This document shows, piece after piece, positions 10,174 through 19,684 of a stretch of DNA of 64,000 nucleotides. Both the position numbers and the translations under genes were made by a program. The stretch is from Magnetococcales bacterium (lineage in GTDB: Bacteria > Pseudomonadota > Magnetococcia > Magnetococcales > UBA8363), in contig JACSDG010000006.1 in NCBI GenBank assembly GCA_015660855.1, forward strand, positions 1 to 64,000, in the 5' to 3' direction. Within the stretch, counting starts at the first letter, position 1, and every line of letters starts with the position of its first letter. Below the pieces are notes generated by a model. That model did no database searches. It was not told where the DNA came from and worked only from the letters and a program-made list of their open reading frames with translations.

Positions 10174-10233
10174 GATAACCTGACTCCGATATCCTTGAGA
10201 TAAGGCATGTGTTCCCAATTCAACCCAAAAAAC

Positions 10234-11949
10234 TCAACCACCAGCCTTCCGCTCCAATGCTTTGCTCAAGGCCTCGCCAAGACTACTGGTAGCCGTGCTG
10301 CCGCTATCGGTCGAGTATTCCTTAAGAGTCTCACGCTCCTGAACGTTTTCCAAAGCCCGGACGGAAAGAGAAATTTTCCGCTTTTGCCGATCCACCTGAG
10401 TCACCATCACCTCAAGGAGTGCCCCAGGAGGAAGCTGGGCACCTTCGGCATCGTCCCTGGAAAACTCACCCTTGCGCAACAAACCATCCACATGCTCTGA
10501 CAGGGAAACCACAACCCCAGCACCAATGACTTCCTTAACGCTGCCACGGACAACGGTACCCTTTGGATTGGCATCCACCCACAAGGTCCAGGCATCCGGA
10601 TTGGCCTGTTTGAGTCCCAGGGAAATACGTTCCTTGTCGGGATCCAGCGAAAGGACCACCGCTTCAACTTCCTGTCCCCGAGCAAACTGCTTGAGGGCAT
10701 CCTCGCCCGCCCCCGCATCCCAGGTCACATCCGACAAATGCACCAAACCGTCGATGTCCCCCTCCAAACCGATGAAAAGACCAAACTCGGTAATATTCTT
10801 GATCTCTCCCTTGACGGAACTCCCCACCGGATGCCGTTCCGCAAAGGTCATCCACGGATTTTCCATACACTGTTTCAAACCCAAGGAGATGCGCCGCCGG
10901 TCGGCATCCACATCCAGGACCATGACCTCCACTTCCCGACCCACTTCGAGGATCTTGGAAGGATGGACATTTTTCTTGGTCCAGGCCAGTTCCGACACAT
11001 GGGCAAGCCCTTCCACCCCCGATTCCAGCTCGACAAAGGCGCCGTAATCGGTAATGTTGGTGACCACCCCCCGAAATTTAACCCCCGAAGGATACTTGGC
11101 CCCGATACCTTCCCAGGGATCGGTCTGGAGTTGTTTCATACCCAGGGAGATACGCTGGGTTTCGGAGTTGAACTTGATGACCTGGACCGAAACGGTATCC
11201 CCTACCGAAACCACGTTGGAGGGATGCTTGACCCGTTTCCAAGACATGTCGGTAATATGCAACAGACCGTCCAAACCACCAAGATCGACGAAGGCACCGT
11301 AATCGGTAATATTCTTCACGATTCCATCGAGGATCATCCCTTCGTGCAGCGTTTCCAGAAGGGCCGAACGGGCCGAGTCGCGCTGTTTTTCGATGACCGA
11401 ACGGCGGGAAACGACAATATTGCCACGGCGACGATCCATTTTGAGGATGTCGAAAGGCTGTTCCTCATCCTGAAGACGCATGATGTCGTGGACGGGACGC
11501 ACATCCACCTGTGACCCAGGGAGAAAGGCCGACAGGGAGTTGAGATCCACGGTGTACCCCCCCTTGACCTTGCCGACGATCCGACCATTGACAACCTGCT
11601 TGTCGTTGAAGGCTTTTTCGAGGGTCATCCAGGCTTCTTCGCGCTTGGCTTTTTCACGCGACAGCACCGCCTGACCGTTCTGGTCCTCGCAGCGCTCGAC
11701 AAACACGTCCACGGTATCACCGATACCGACTTCAAGTTTGCCATTGGCGTCCAGGAATTCGCGCACCGTCAGTCGGCCTTCTGATTTCAGGCCAACATCA
11801 ATGATGAATTCATCGCCTTCCTGCTGGATGATGGTACCGGTGACGACTTGACCTTCCTTGCCGACCCCTTTTTCGAACGAGTCCTCCAACAGAGCACCAA
11901 AGTCTTCGTCCTCAAGTTCGATATCTTCCACCCTTAGTTCCACACCCAC
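10234..11949 (-). CDS. rpsA: 30S ribosomal protein S1
   Basis: Multiple S1 domains (GAFVDLGGLDGLLHITDMSWKRVKHP...); likely GTG start at 11949 preceded by AAGGTGG; ORF is open upstream to 12075 with no conserved sequence. Confidence 0.92.
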   Translation of the reverse strand: MGVELRVEDIELEDEDFGALLEDSFEKGVGKEGQVVTGTIIQQEGDEFIIDVGLKSEGRLTVREFLDANGKLEVGIGDTVDVFVERCEDQNGQAVLSREKAKREEAWMTLEKAFNDKQVVNGRIVGKVKGGYTVDLNSLSAFLPGSQVDVRPVHDIMRLQDEEQPFDILKMDRRRGNIVVSRRSVIEKQRDSARSALLETLHEGMILDGIVKNITDYGAFVDLGGLDGLLHITDMSWKRVKHPSNVVSVGDTVSVQVIKFNSETQRISLGMKQLQTDPWEGIGAKYPSGVKFRGVVTNITDYGAFVELESGVEGLAHVSELAWTKKNVHPSKILEVGREVEVMVLDVDADRRRISLGLKQCMENPWMTFAERHPVGSSVKGEIKNITEFGLFIGLEGDIDGLVHLSDVTWDAGAGEDALKQFARGQEVEAVVLSLDPDKERISLGLKQANPDAWTLWVDANPKGTVVRGSVKEVIGAGVVVSLSEHVDGLLRKGEFSRDDAEGAQLPPGALLEVMVTQVDRQKRKISLSVRALENVQERETLKEYSTDSGSTATSSLGEALSKALERKAGG

Positions 11950-12052
11950 GTTGCCACCTTCGATTAATGGTTGGTCCAAAGCCGCCCGCTTTTGATCGTT
12001 TTCGCGAAAATCCCGGCAAACCGCGAAAAGGCCAAGCCCCCTACTCACCTGT

Positions 12053-12633
12053 CTAAGGGGAACCCCGATTGCCACGCCATTCGTCCATCAACGGCGCAAT
12101 GAGGGCGGCTACCCTGTGTTGGCTTTCCTCCAGCGTCATGGTCGTGGTATCCACGACAATGGCATCACCGGCGGGAACCAAGGGAGCATTGGCACGGCCC
12201 ATATCCCTGGAGTCCCGAAGTTTCATCTCCTCCAACACCTTCGGCAAGCTAACAGTTTCTCCACGCGCTTGCAACTCCAAAGCCCTGCGTTTTGCCCTTT
12301 CTTCGACAGAAGCGGTCAAAAAAATCTTCCGCTGCGCCTCTGGCCACACCACCGTGCCAATATCGCGCCCGTCGAGGATCACATTGTTTTCACCGCAACG
12401 AAACGGCCTTCGACGGGACGGTAGACAAACGCCATGGCGCGTGCCAACCCCGCCAAATGTTCCGGTTCGCCCACCAACCCCCCTTTGCGCAAAGACAAAA
12501 GGGCCACCGCCCGATACAGGGCACCGGTTTCGAGGTATTCCAGTCCAAATTTGAGGGCCGCCCAGCGGCAAACCGCCCCCTTGCCCGCCCCCGCCGGTCC
12601 ATCAACGGCAATCACCAACCGGTTATGAGTCAT
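12053..12633 (-). pseudogene. cmk: Cytidylate kinase, split over two frames with an apparent internal deletion
   Basis: N-terminal half MTHNRLVIAVDGPAGAGKGAVC...FVYRPVEGRFVAVKTM in one frame; C-terminal half ENNVILDGRDIGTVVWPEAQRKIFLTASVEERAKRR in another. Confidence 0.8.
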
Positions 12634-14012
12634 CGATCTCTCCAAACAGGGGACAATGAAACACCCAATTCCCCCATCCGTGGGACAAAATCGGGAAAGG
12701 ATGTGGCTATGTTGTCGGTGCGCAAAATTTTCACCCCCTTTTGGCAGCGCAACCCCGCCACCACCAAGCTCATGGCCACCCGATGGTCGGTCATGGAATC
12801 GACCTCCACTCCCCCTGCCAAACCTTCAGGTCGGCCATGGATGATCAAACCATCCGCCCCCTCCTCCACCTGCGCCCCCAGACGGCTCAAGCCCACCGCC
12901 ATGGCCCGGATCCGATCGGACTCCTTGTGCAGCAGTTCCCCCGCCCCCGCCACTACCGTCTTGCCGTGAGCCAAGCTGGCCGCGACAAAAAAAATGGGAA
13001 ATTCATCGATGGCTCGGGGAATCACCTCCGGCGGTACCTCGATGCCCTGCAATTCAGCAAAACCGACGCGAATATCGGCCACCGGTTCCCCACCTTCCAA
13101 ACGCTCATTGGAAAGCCTCAAACCGGCACCCATCGCCCCCAAAAGATCCAAAAGCCCCGTGCGGGTTGGATTGACCCCGACCCCCTCGATCAAAAGATCA
13201 CTCCCCCGACATAGAAGTGCCGCCACAATAAAAAAAGCGGCACTGGAAATATCCCCCGGCACCCGGATGGTCTGCCCTTGCAAGCTGGGCCAACCCTCCA
13301 CCGTCACCGTCAGACCATCCCGATGCACACGGGCACCAAATCCCGTGAACATCCTTTCGGTGTGATCCCGCGACAATGCCGGTTCGGTCACCTGGGTTAT
13401 CCCGGCGGTATTAAGACCCGCCAACAGGATGGCACTTTTAACCTGGGCCGAAGCGACGCCGGTATCATGCTCCAAAGGCAACAAATCCCGTCCTTGAATG
13501 GCCAGGGGGGCCAACCGTCCACCATCGCGCCCCATAATCACCGCCCCCATGCGGGTCAACGGTTTGATCACCCGGCCCATGGGACGGGTACGCAGACTGT
13601 CATCCCCCGTCACCACCGAAAAAAAAGGTTGACTGGCCAGCAACCCTGTCAACAGACGCATCCCCGTTCCCGAATTGCCCATGTCCAGCACCCGGTCCGG
13701 CTCCGACAATCCGTCCAACCCCACACCCTGAATGTGATACACCCCCTCACGCCGCTCAATCTCCACCCCCATGGCCCGGAAGGCGTCCCTGGTACGCAAA
13801 ACATCCTCCCCTTCGAGAAGGCCATGCACCACCGTTTCCCCCTCGGCCACCGCCCCCAGAATGATCGACCGGTGCGAAATAGATTTATCCCCCGGGACCC
13901 GCATCACCCCCACAAGCCCCTGGTCCACCGCCATCGGCACAACCGCAAGGCCCATGTCGCCGCTAAAATCTCCCGCTTTGTCTTCCCGATGTTCGGTCAT
14001 TGTTTCACTCAC
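12630..14012 (-). CDS. aroA: 3-phosphoshikimate 1-carboxyvinyltransferase
   Basis: VPGDKSISHRSIILGAVAEGET, GNSGTGMRLL, DEFPIFFVAAS. Confidence 0.95.
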   Translation of the reverse strand: MSETMTEHREDKAGDFSGDMGLAVVPMAVDQGLVGVMRVPGDKSISHRSIILGAVAEGETVVHGLLEGEDVLRTRDAFRAMGVEIERREGVYHIQGVGLDGLSEPDRVLDMGNSGTGMRLLTGLLASQPFFSVVTGDDSLRTRPMGRVIKPLTRMGAVIMGRDGGRLAPLAIQGRDLLPLEHDTGVASAQVKSAILLAGLNTAGITQVTEPALSRDHTERMFTGFGARVHRDGLTVTVEGWPSLQGQTIRVPGDISSAAFFIVAALLCRGSDLLIEGVGVNPTRTGLLDLLGAMGAGLRLSNERLEGGEPVADIRVGFAELQGIEVPPEVIPRAIDEFPIFFVAASLAHGKTVVAGAGELLHKESDRIRAMAVGLSRLGAQVEEGADGLIIHGRPEGLAGGVEVDSMTDHRVAMSLVVAGLRCQKGVKILRTDNIATSFPDFVPRMGELGVSLSPVWRDR

Positions 14013-14899
14013 CGCCGCCCCCTCTTGTCAACCCGCAACACCCGGTCCCGAGTATCGCGCGACTGTGCGAAAATACGGTGCAGAGAATCGCCATCCCCCG
14101 CCGCCACCCAACCCCGCAGAAGATCCAAATCCCGCCCGAAACGATCAATCATATCCAGAATGGCTCCCCGATTTTCCAGGCATATGTCCCGCCACATGGT
14201 GGGATCGGACGAGGCGATCCGGGTAAAATCACGAAAACCGCTGGCGGCAAACCGAAACACTTCGGATTGGACATCATTTTCCAGATCCGACAGGGTTTTG
14301 ACAATATTGTAGGCCATCAGGTGGGGCAGATGGGAAGTAGCCGCCAAAACCTGATCGTGATGCCGGGGATCCATGGTTTCCACACGGGATCCCACCGCCT
14401 CCCACACAATCGTCACCAGTTCCAAGGCATCCTTGGCGGTGCCTGCCGTAGGGGTCAAAATGGTCCGGCTCCCTTCAAACAGGGTGGCAAACGAAGCTTC
14501 GACGCCAGAATGTTCGGTACCGGCGATGGGATGACCACCGACAAAGTGGACCCCCTCGGGCATGGCCGCTTCACAGTCCAAGACAATCTGGCCCTTGACA
14601 CTCCCCGCATCGGTCACCACCGCGCCAGGCATCAATCCTGGGGCAATGACCCGCACCGTAGGAACGATGGATCGCACAGGCGTTGCCACCAACACCATAT
14701 TGGCCCCCCGTACCCCTTCCACGGGATCGGTGGTAAACCCGTCGATCACCCCCAGTTCCATCCCTTTTTCCAGGCTCGATCGGGTACGGTTGACCCCCAC
14801 CACCTCGCCGACGCAATCCCGCTCCTTCAAGGCACGGGCCAGGGAACCACCGATCAGGCCCAGCCCGATAACCGTCAGCTTTTTAATAAAAAATGCCAT
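14009..14899 (-). CDS. tyrA: Prephenate dehydrogenase
   Basis: VIGLGLIGGSLARAL; HFVGGHPIAGTEHSG. Confidence 0.9.
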   Translation of the reverse strand: MAFFIKKLTVIGLGLIGGSLARALKERDCVGEVVGVNRTRSSLEKGMELGVIDGFTTDPVEGVRGANMVLVATPVRSIVPTVRVIAPGLMPGAVVTDAGSVKGQIVLDCEAAMPEGVHFVGGHPIAGTEHSGVEASFATLFEGSRTILTPTAGTAKDALELVTIVWEAVGSRVETMDPRHHDQVLAATSHLPHLMAYNIVKTLSDLENDVQSEVFRFAASGFRDFTRIASSDPTMWRDICLENRGAILDMIDRFGRDLDLLRGWVAAGDGDSLHRIFAQSRDTRDRVLRVDKRGRR

Positions 14900-14917
14900 A
14901 GAATCACTCGTTGCCGG

Positions 14918-16018
14918 TTATTGCACCGGTCGGGGAAATGAGCCAAGAATCTTGATGTCCACCCCCGGCATGGAAGCCAGTTGCGCCAGAGCCTGGGCAG
15001 GTTGGGGGTCTTCCTGGTGACCGTCAAAATCGAGGAAAAAAATGTATTCCCAGGCCTTGCCACGGGAGGGAATGGATTGAATCGCACTCAGGTTAATCCC
15101 CCGGTCGGCGAAGATGGCCAACACCCGGTGCAAAAATCCGGGTTGATCGGAAAAGGAAAACATAACGCAGGTTTTGTCGGTTCCGGAACGGGCGGGGGCG
15201 TGGCGACCGAGTACCAGGAAGCGATTTTCGTTTCCCGCCTGGTCCTGGCAATGTTCTGCCAGGAGGTTCAGCCCGTAGACATCGGCGGCGTAGACCCCGG
15301 CGATGGCGGCACTGTGCGGGGTTTCCCGCGCACGCAGGACCGAACGGGCGGTTGACTCTTCTTCCTGGGTGGCGACGCCGGGCAGGTGGACCGAAAGCCA
15401 ACCGCGACATTGATCCAACACCTGGGGATGAGCGAAAACCCATTGAATCCGGTCCAGGGCGTTTTCCTGGGACAGCAGGGTGTGGACCACCGGCAGATAA
15501 ATCTCGCCGCAGATGCGCAATGGCGAGTCGGTCAACCGTTTCAACGTGTGATTGACCACCCCCTCTGCGGAACTTTCCACCGGGGTCACGCCAAAATCGG
15601 CGCGCCCCACCTCCACCTCATGGAAAACGTCGTGGATGGTTCCCACCGGGTACATGCGGAAGGAAGAACCAAATTGTTTGATGGCCGCCTGATGGGTAAA
15701 CGTCGCCTCGGGTCCGAGATAAACCACCGACAGGCTTTTTTCCAGATTGAGGGATGCGGAGATGATTTCCCGAAAAATACGGTGGAGCGCGGAAACGGGA
15801 AGGGATCCACGATGTCGGGCTTGCAGACGCCGATGTATCCCCGCCTCACGTTCGGGGCGGTAAAACATGGGATCCCGGGAAGATTTACCCTTGAGTTCAC
15901 CTACTTTGAGAACCCATTGCACCCGTTCCATGAGGAGGTCATGGATCCGATCATCAATCCCGTCGATGGCCTGTCTGAGTTCTTCCAGCGTCACTGGTGC
16001 ATCCAAAGCCGGTTGCAT
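14918..16018 (-). CDS. pheA: Chorismate mutase/prephenate dehydratase with ACT domain
   Basis: N-terminal LRQAIDGIDDRIHDLL, YLGPEATFTHQAA, GVTPVESSAEGVV, C-terminal ACT (GFLHRVLAIFADRGINLSAIQSIPSR). Confidence 0.93.
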   Translation of the reverse strand: MQPALDAPVTLEELRQAIDGIDDRIHDLLMERVQWVLKVGELKGKSSRDPMFYRPEREAGIHRRLQARHRGSLPVSALHRIFREIISASLNLEKSLSVVYLGPEATFTHQAAIKQFGSSFRMYPVGTIHDVFHEVEVGRADFGVTPVESSAEGVVNHTLKRLTDSPLRICGEIYLPVVHTLLSQENALDRIQWVFAHPQVLDQCRGWLSVHLPGVATQEEESTARSVLRARETPHSAAIAGVYAADVYGLNLLAEHCQDQAGNENRFLVLGRHAPARSGTDKTCVMFSFSDQPGFLHRVLAIFADRGINLSAIQSIPSRGKAWEYIFFLDFDGHQEDPQPAQALAQLASMPGVDIKILGSFPRPVQ

Positions 16019-16198
16019 AAACCGTTAAAGAGATTCCCCCTTCGACTCCCCCCCGGCATGCTATCCCTCCCCCGGAAAAAAGGCAATGCCGCGCCACGAC
16101 CCAAAAAAGCCTGACCACACACCACCAAGTGCCACGTCAGGGAGTTGACGCTCCCGTTTAGCGATCATCGGGGCACCGGCAGACGATGACCAATGATT

Positions 16199-16993
16199 CT
16201 ACACCGCAGTCGGGCCATCCATCATACCCATGATACGGGAGACATATTGACGGGTTTCCCCTGGCATGGCGGCCATGGGTTTCTTTTCCAGGTTGCCCAT
16301 GCCCCAGTTGTAGGCAGCCAGGGCGGAACGAACATTACCGTCATACCGTTCCAGCAAACGCCCCAGATAAGCCGTCCCCCCCATGATATTTTCTTCGGCA
16401 TCGAAAGGATTTTTCACCCCCAGATCCTTGGCTGTCTTGGGCATCAGCTGCATCATGCCCATGGCCCCGGCCGGCGATACCGCCTTGGGATTGAAACTGC
16501 TTTCAACCTTGATGACCGAGCGAATCAGGTCAGCGTCCACCCCATATTTTTGTGACGCCTTTTGGATGATGGCGTCATATTTGCCGCCGCCCTGGCTCAC
16601 CGCAGTACGATGCGCAATATCCGTCACCGCAACGCGAGGCCTGACCGGTAACCGCGAATCCGAACCCACCCGTGACATGGATCGATCCAGCCCCGAAGCG
16701 GACCAATCACCCTGAAGATCCGCAGTATCGATGACACTAAAATCAGGAGTTGCGCTCATACTCCGGTTTTCCTTGGCATGTTTCAAAGCCTCCATGACCG
16801 CTTCCACAAACGGATTGATGCCGGATTTGCTGGCCAAGGTGCTGCCCGGCGTCACATTCCTCGCCTCCAGGGCTTGATCTAGGTGTTCGGAAAATGGATT
16901 TTTTTCGCTGGAACCCACCCCCCGGGAACGCACGTCGCGGGTCAGGGGAATGGGGACAGACAAATCGGGGATGGAAATGGGAGTGGCTGCCAT
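16199..16993 (-). CDS. Lytic transglycosylase (SLT domain) protein
   Basis: AIIQKASQKYGVDADLIRSVIKVESSFNPKAVSPAGAMGMMQLMPKTAKDLGV. Confidence 0.88.
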   Translation of the reverse strand: MAATPISIPDLSVPIPLTRDVRSRGVGSSEKNPFSEHLDQALEARNVTPGSTLASKSGINPFVEAVMEALKHAKENRSMSATPDFSVIDTADLQGDWSASGLDRSMSRVGSDSRLPVRPRVAVTDIAHRTAVSQGGGKYDAIIQKASQKYGVDADLIRSVIKVESSFNPKAVSPAGAMGMMQLMPKTAKDLGVKNPFDAEENIMGGTAYLGRLLERYDGNVRSALAAYNWGMGNLEKKPMAAMPGETRQYVSRIMGMMDGPTAV

Positions 16994-17218
16994 TGCGTCA
17001 CCTGAAAGAAGTGAAATAGTGGGTTTTCTCCAAACGGTTAAGCAATTTTTATACCAACAACACATAAGGGCCTGAAAAACTAAATTTCACAGTGCTTGAA
17101 AATTAATTATCGACGAACTATCGTACGGCGACGTGGTAGAATCACGTCCTGGACATAATTTGAAAAATATTCAATCCTGGAATTTTTAAGATGGGCACCC
17201 AGTGTCAGGGTAGATATC

Positions 17219-18184
17219 GTGAATTCAAGCGTGCAAAACTATATTGCCATCGCCCGACCTGACCACTGGGTCAAGCATGTTTTCATCCTCCCTGGAATTT
17301 TCCTGGCCGCTGTCGTCAACGGAGTGGAAATGGTCCAGATTTTTCCCGTGCTTCTGTTAGGCCTCCCCAGTGCCTTTTTCATCGCTTCAGGCAACTATGT
17401 CATCAACGAATGGCTTGATCGCTCCTTTGATCGTTTTCACCCAACAAAGAAAAACAGACCCGCAGCCGCCGGTTTGGTAGTCGCTAAATATGTTTATATC
17501 GAATATGTTTTCCTGATCGTACTTGGACTTTATCTTTCCTATTGGGTATCGCCCGTATTTTTTGTGTCGGCGATACTCTTCGCCATAAGCGGGTTCATCT
17601 ATAACGTACCACCCATTCGCCTTAAGGAAAAAGTGTATCTCGATGTATTGACCGAGTCACTGAACAACCCCATTCGATTGACCCTGGGTTGGGGCTTGGT
17701 TTCCTTTCATGCCATGCCTCCTCTCAGCCTGATTATAGCGTTTTGGTTCGCAGGTGCTTTCCTGATGACGGTAAAACGGTTTGCCGAATACCGGTCCATC
17801 ACTAAAAAAGGAATGTTGGATGAATTGAAAAAATATCGGCGATCTTTCATGTTCTATACCGAAGAATCACTTCTCGTCCTGTCATTCCTGTACGCCATTC
17901 TGTCTTCTTTTTTCATTGCTTCTTTCCTCATAAAATACAGAATTGAATATTTGTTTGTATTCCCTTTCCTCGCCGTTTTGTTCACCTACTACCTGGCCAT
18001 AGGGTTGCGGGAAGGGTCGGTTGCACAAAATCCGGAAAAGCTTCACAAAGATAAAAAACTGCTGCTTATCGTTTTTCTGTGCCTGTCGAGCATGGTCCTG
18101 TTCTCCTTTCTGGATGTCCCCTTCGCTCGCTGGATCTTGGTGAGCCATCCTTGGGTTGTTTTCTTTGGGAACCCCGTCCATTGA
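17219..18184 (+). CDS. UbiA family prenyltransferase, DPPR-synthase-like
   Basis: ARPDHWVKH and NYVINEWLDRSFDRFHPTKKNRPAAAG motifs; polytopic membrane protein. Confidence 0.75.
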   Translation: MNSSVQNYIAIARPDHWVKHVFILPGIFLAAVVNGVEMVQIFPVLLLGLPSAFFIASGNYVINEWLDRSFDRFHPTKKNRPAAAGLVVAKYVYIEYVFLIVLGLYLSYWVSPVFFVSAILFAISGFIYNVPPIRLKEKVYLDVLTESLNNPIRLTLGWGLVSFHAMPPLSLIIAFWFAGAFLMTVKRFAEYRSITKKGMLDELKKYRRSFMFYTEESLLVLSFLYAILSSFFIASFLIKYRIEYLFVFPFLAVLFTYYLAIGLREGSVAQNPEKLHKDKKLLLIVFLCLSSMVLFSFLDVPFARWILVSHPWVVFFGNPVH

Positions 18185-18882
18185 GTCTTTCTCAATTCAT
18201 TCATTGGCACAGGGTGCGGGGGGTCATCTTCGATGTTGACGGCACCTTGTACGACCAAAAAATGTTGCGACGGCGCATGTTGGCCGACATCCTGCGTTTC
18301 TACCTGTTGCGGCCCCATCAATGGTCAGAACCAAGAATGATATTTTTTTTTCGCCGGTTACGAGAAAAATTGGCCGATGCCGGGCACTCACCCCATGAAG
18401 CCATCGATGGTGTCGCCAGGAAATTTAATATTTCCAGTCAATACGTCACCTCGGTGGTCGATCAATGGGTCATGCAACGGCCTCTGCGCCATTTAAAATC
18501 CTGTCGTTTCCCTGGCGTTGCGGAATTCATTCAAGCCCTGAGGGACAGAATGATTCCCACCGCCGTTTTTTCCGATTACCCGGCCAGGGAAAAACTGGTC
18601 GCTCTGGGCCTGCCCGACATGCCCTGCATCGCTGCGCAAGATGCGGAAGTCAACCGACTGAAACCCCACCCGCGCGGTCTGGAAGTGGCTGCAGAAAAAC
18701 TCGGGTTAAACCCATCTGAAGGGCTGTTTATCGGCGATCGCCATGAACGGGACGGACTTTGCGCCATGAAGGCGGGGATGCCCTTCCTGATCCTGGGCCG
18801 GGGGCACCCGCCAACGCGACCCCACTTTCATTCCTACTGGGAATTATTGGCGGACCTTAACCGCAAAGAAAGCCAATCTTAA
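18181..18882 (+). CDS. HAD family hydrolase
   Basis: VIFDVDGTLYDQ motif I, AVFSDYPA, FIGDRHERDG; TTG start at 18181 overlapping the upstream stop is likely. Confidence 0.75.
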   Translation: MSLSQFIHWHRVRGVIFDVDGTLYDQKMLRRRMLADILRFYLLRPHQWSEPRMIFFFRRLREKLADAGHSPHEAIDGVARKFNISSQYVTSVVDQWVMQRPLRHLKSCRFPGVAEFIQALRDRMIPTAVFSDYPAREKLVALGLPDMPCIAAQDAEVNRLKPHPRGLEVAAEKLGLNPSEGLFIGDRHERDGLCAMKAGMPFLILGRGHPPTRPHFHSYWELLADLNRKESQS

Positions 18883-19650
18883 ATGAAAAACTTTTTCAAA
18901 ACCTCTTCCTCCAGCCAGACAGCCCAATTCTATGACGCCCTCATGGAAGGCGAGGAAAAACGCTGGACTTTGGGCAAGGATACCCGTTTCAATGCCGTGC
19001 GCATCGCTCGCCGTGCATCGACACACAAATATTTTGGCAATGTGGTCAGACCTCATCTGAAAGAAAACGATGTGGTCCTGGATTTTGGTTGCGGTCCCGG
19101 TTCCTTTCTGGCCGTAGCTTCCCTTTTTTGCCAAAAAATCATCGGTGTTGACATCAGTCAAAAATTCATCGACTCCTGTGACAGCACCCTCCGCGAACTC
19201 AACCTTGGAAATGCCGAGGCGCAACATATCGCCCCCGGAAATTTACCTTTCTCCGACCATACGTTCGATGCGGTGATCATGGTCGATGTCCTGCACCATT
19301 TGGAAAATATCGATCCCAACCTTCGGGAGGTTTGCCGCGTCCTTAAACCAGGCGGAAAAATGCTCATCTTTGAGCCCAACCTTCTCAATCCAATGATGGC
19401 CCTGATGCATGCCCTGGATCGCAACGAATGGGGTCTACTCAAGTTGGGAACACCCTGGCGCTATCGCCGCGTACTCAAATCCTTCTTAAAAATAGACACC
19501 CTTGCCTTCAATGGCATCGTCATCGGACCCGAGTCGGGTATTTTTCCGCTGATTTCCGATTTTCTGGACTTGGGAATCATTCGCCCCTGGTTGGGATGGT
19601 TAATGCCAAAAATATTTATCGCCGGAATCAAACCCGACAAAAAAGATTGA
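18883..19650 (+). CDS. Class I SAM-dependent methyltransferase
   Basis: VLDFGCGPGSFLAVASLFCQKIIGVDISQ; MVDVLHHLENI. Confidence 0.85.
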   Translation: MKNFFKTSSSSQTAQFYDALMEGEEKRWTLGKDTRFNAVRIARRASTHKYFGNVVRPHLKENDVVLDFGCGPGSFLAVASLFCQKIIGVDISQKFIDSCDSTLRELNLGNAEAQHIAPGNLPFSDHTFDAVIMVDVLHHLENIDPNLREVCRVLKPGGKMLIFEPNLLNPMMALMHALDRNEWGLLKLGTPWRYRRVLKSFLKIDTLAFNGIVIGPESGIFPLISDFLDLGIIRPWLGWLMPKIFIAGIKPDKKD

Positions 19651-19684
19651 ATAGCAGTCCAAGAAAAAAGGGATAAGGACACCA

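Noticed and set aside
13278-14312. 344-aa plus-strand ORF
   Set aside because: Antisense to aroA/tyrA; composition rich in H/P/R/Q with no recognisable motif, an artefact of high-GC antisense frames
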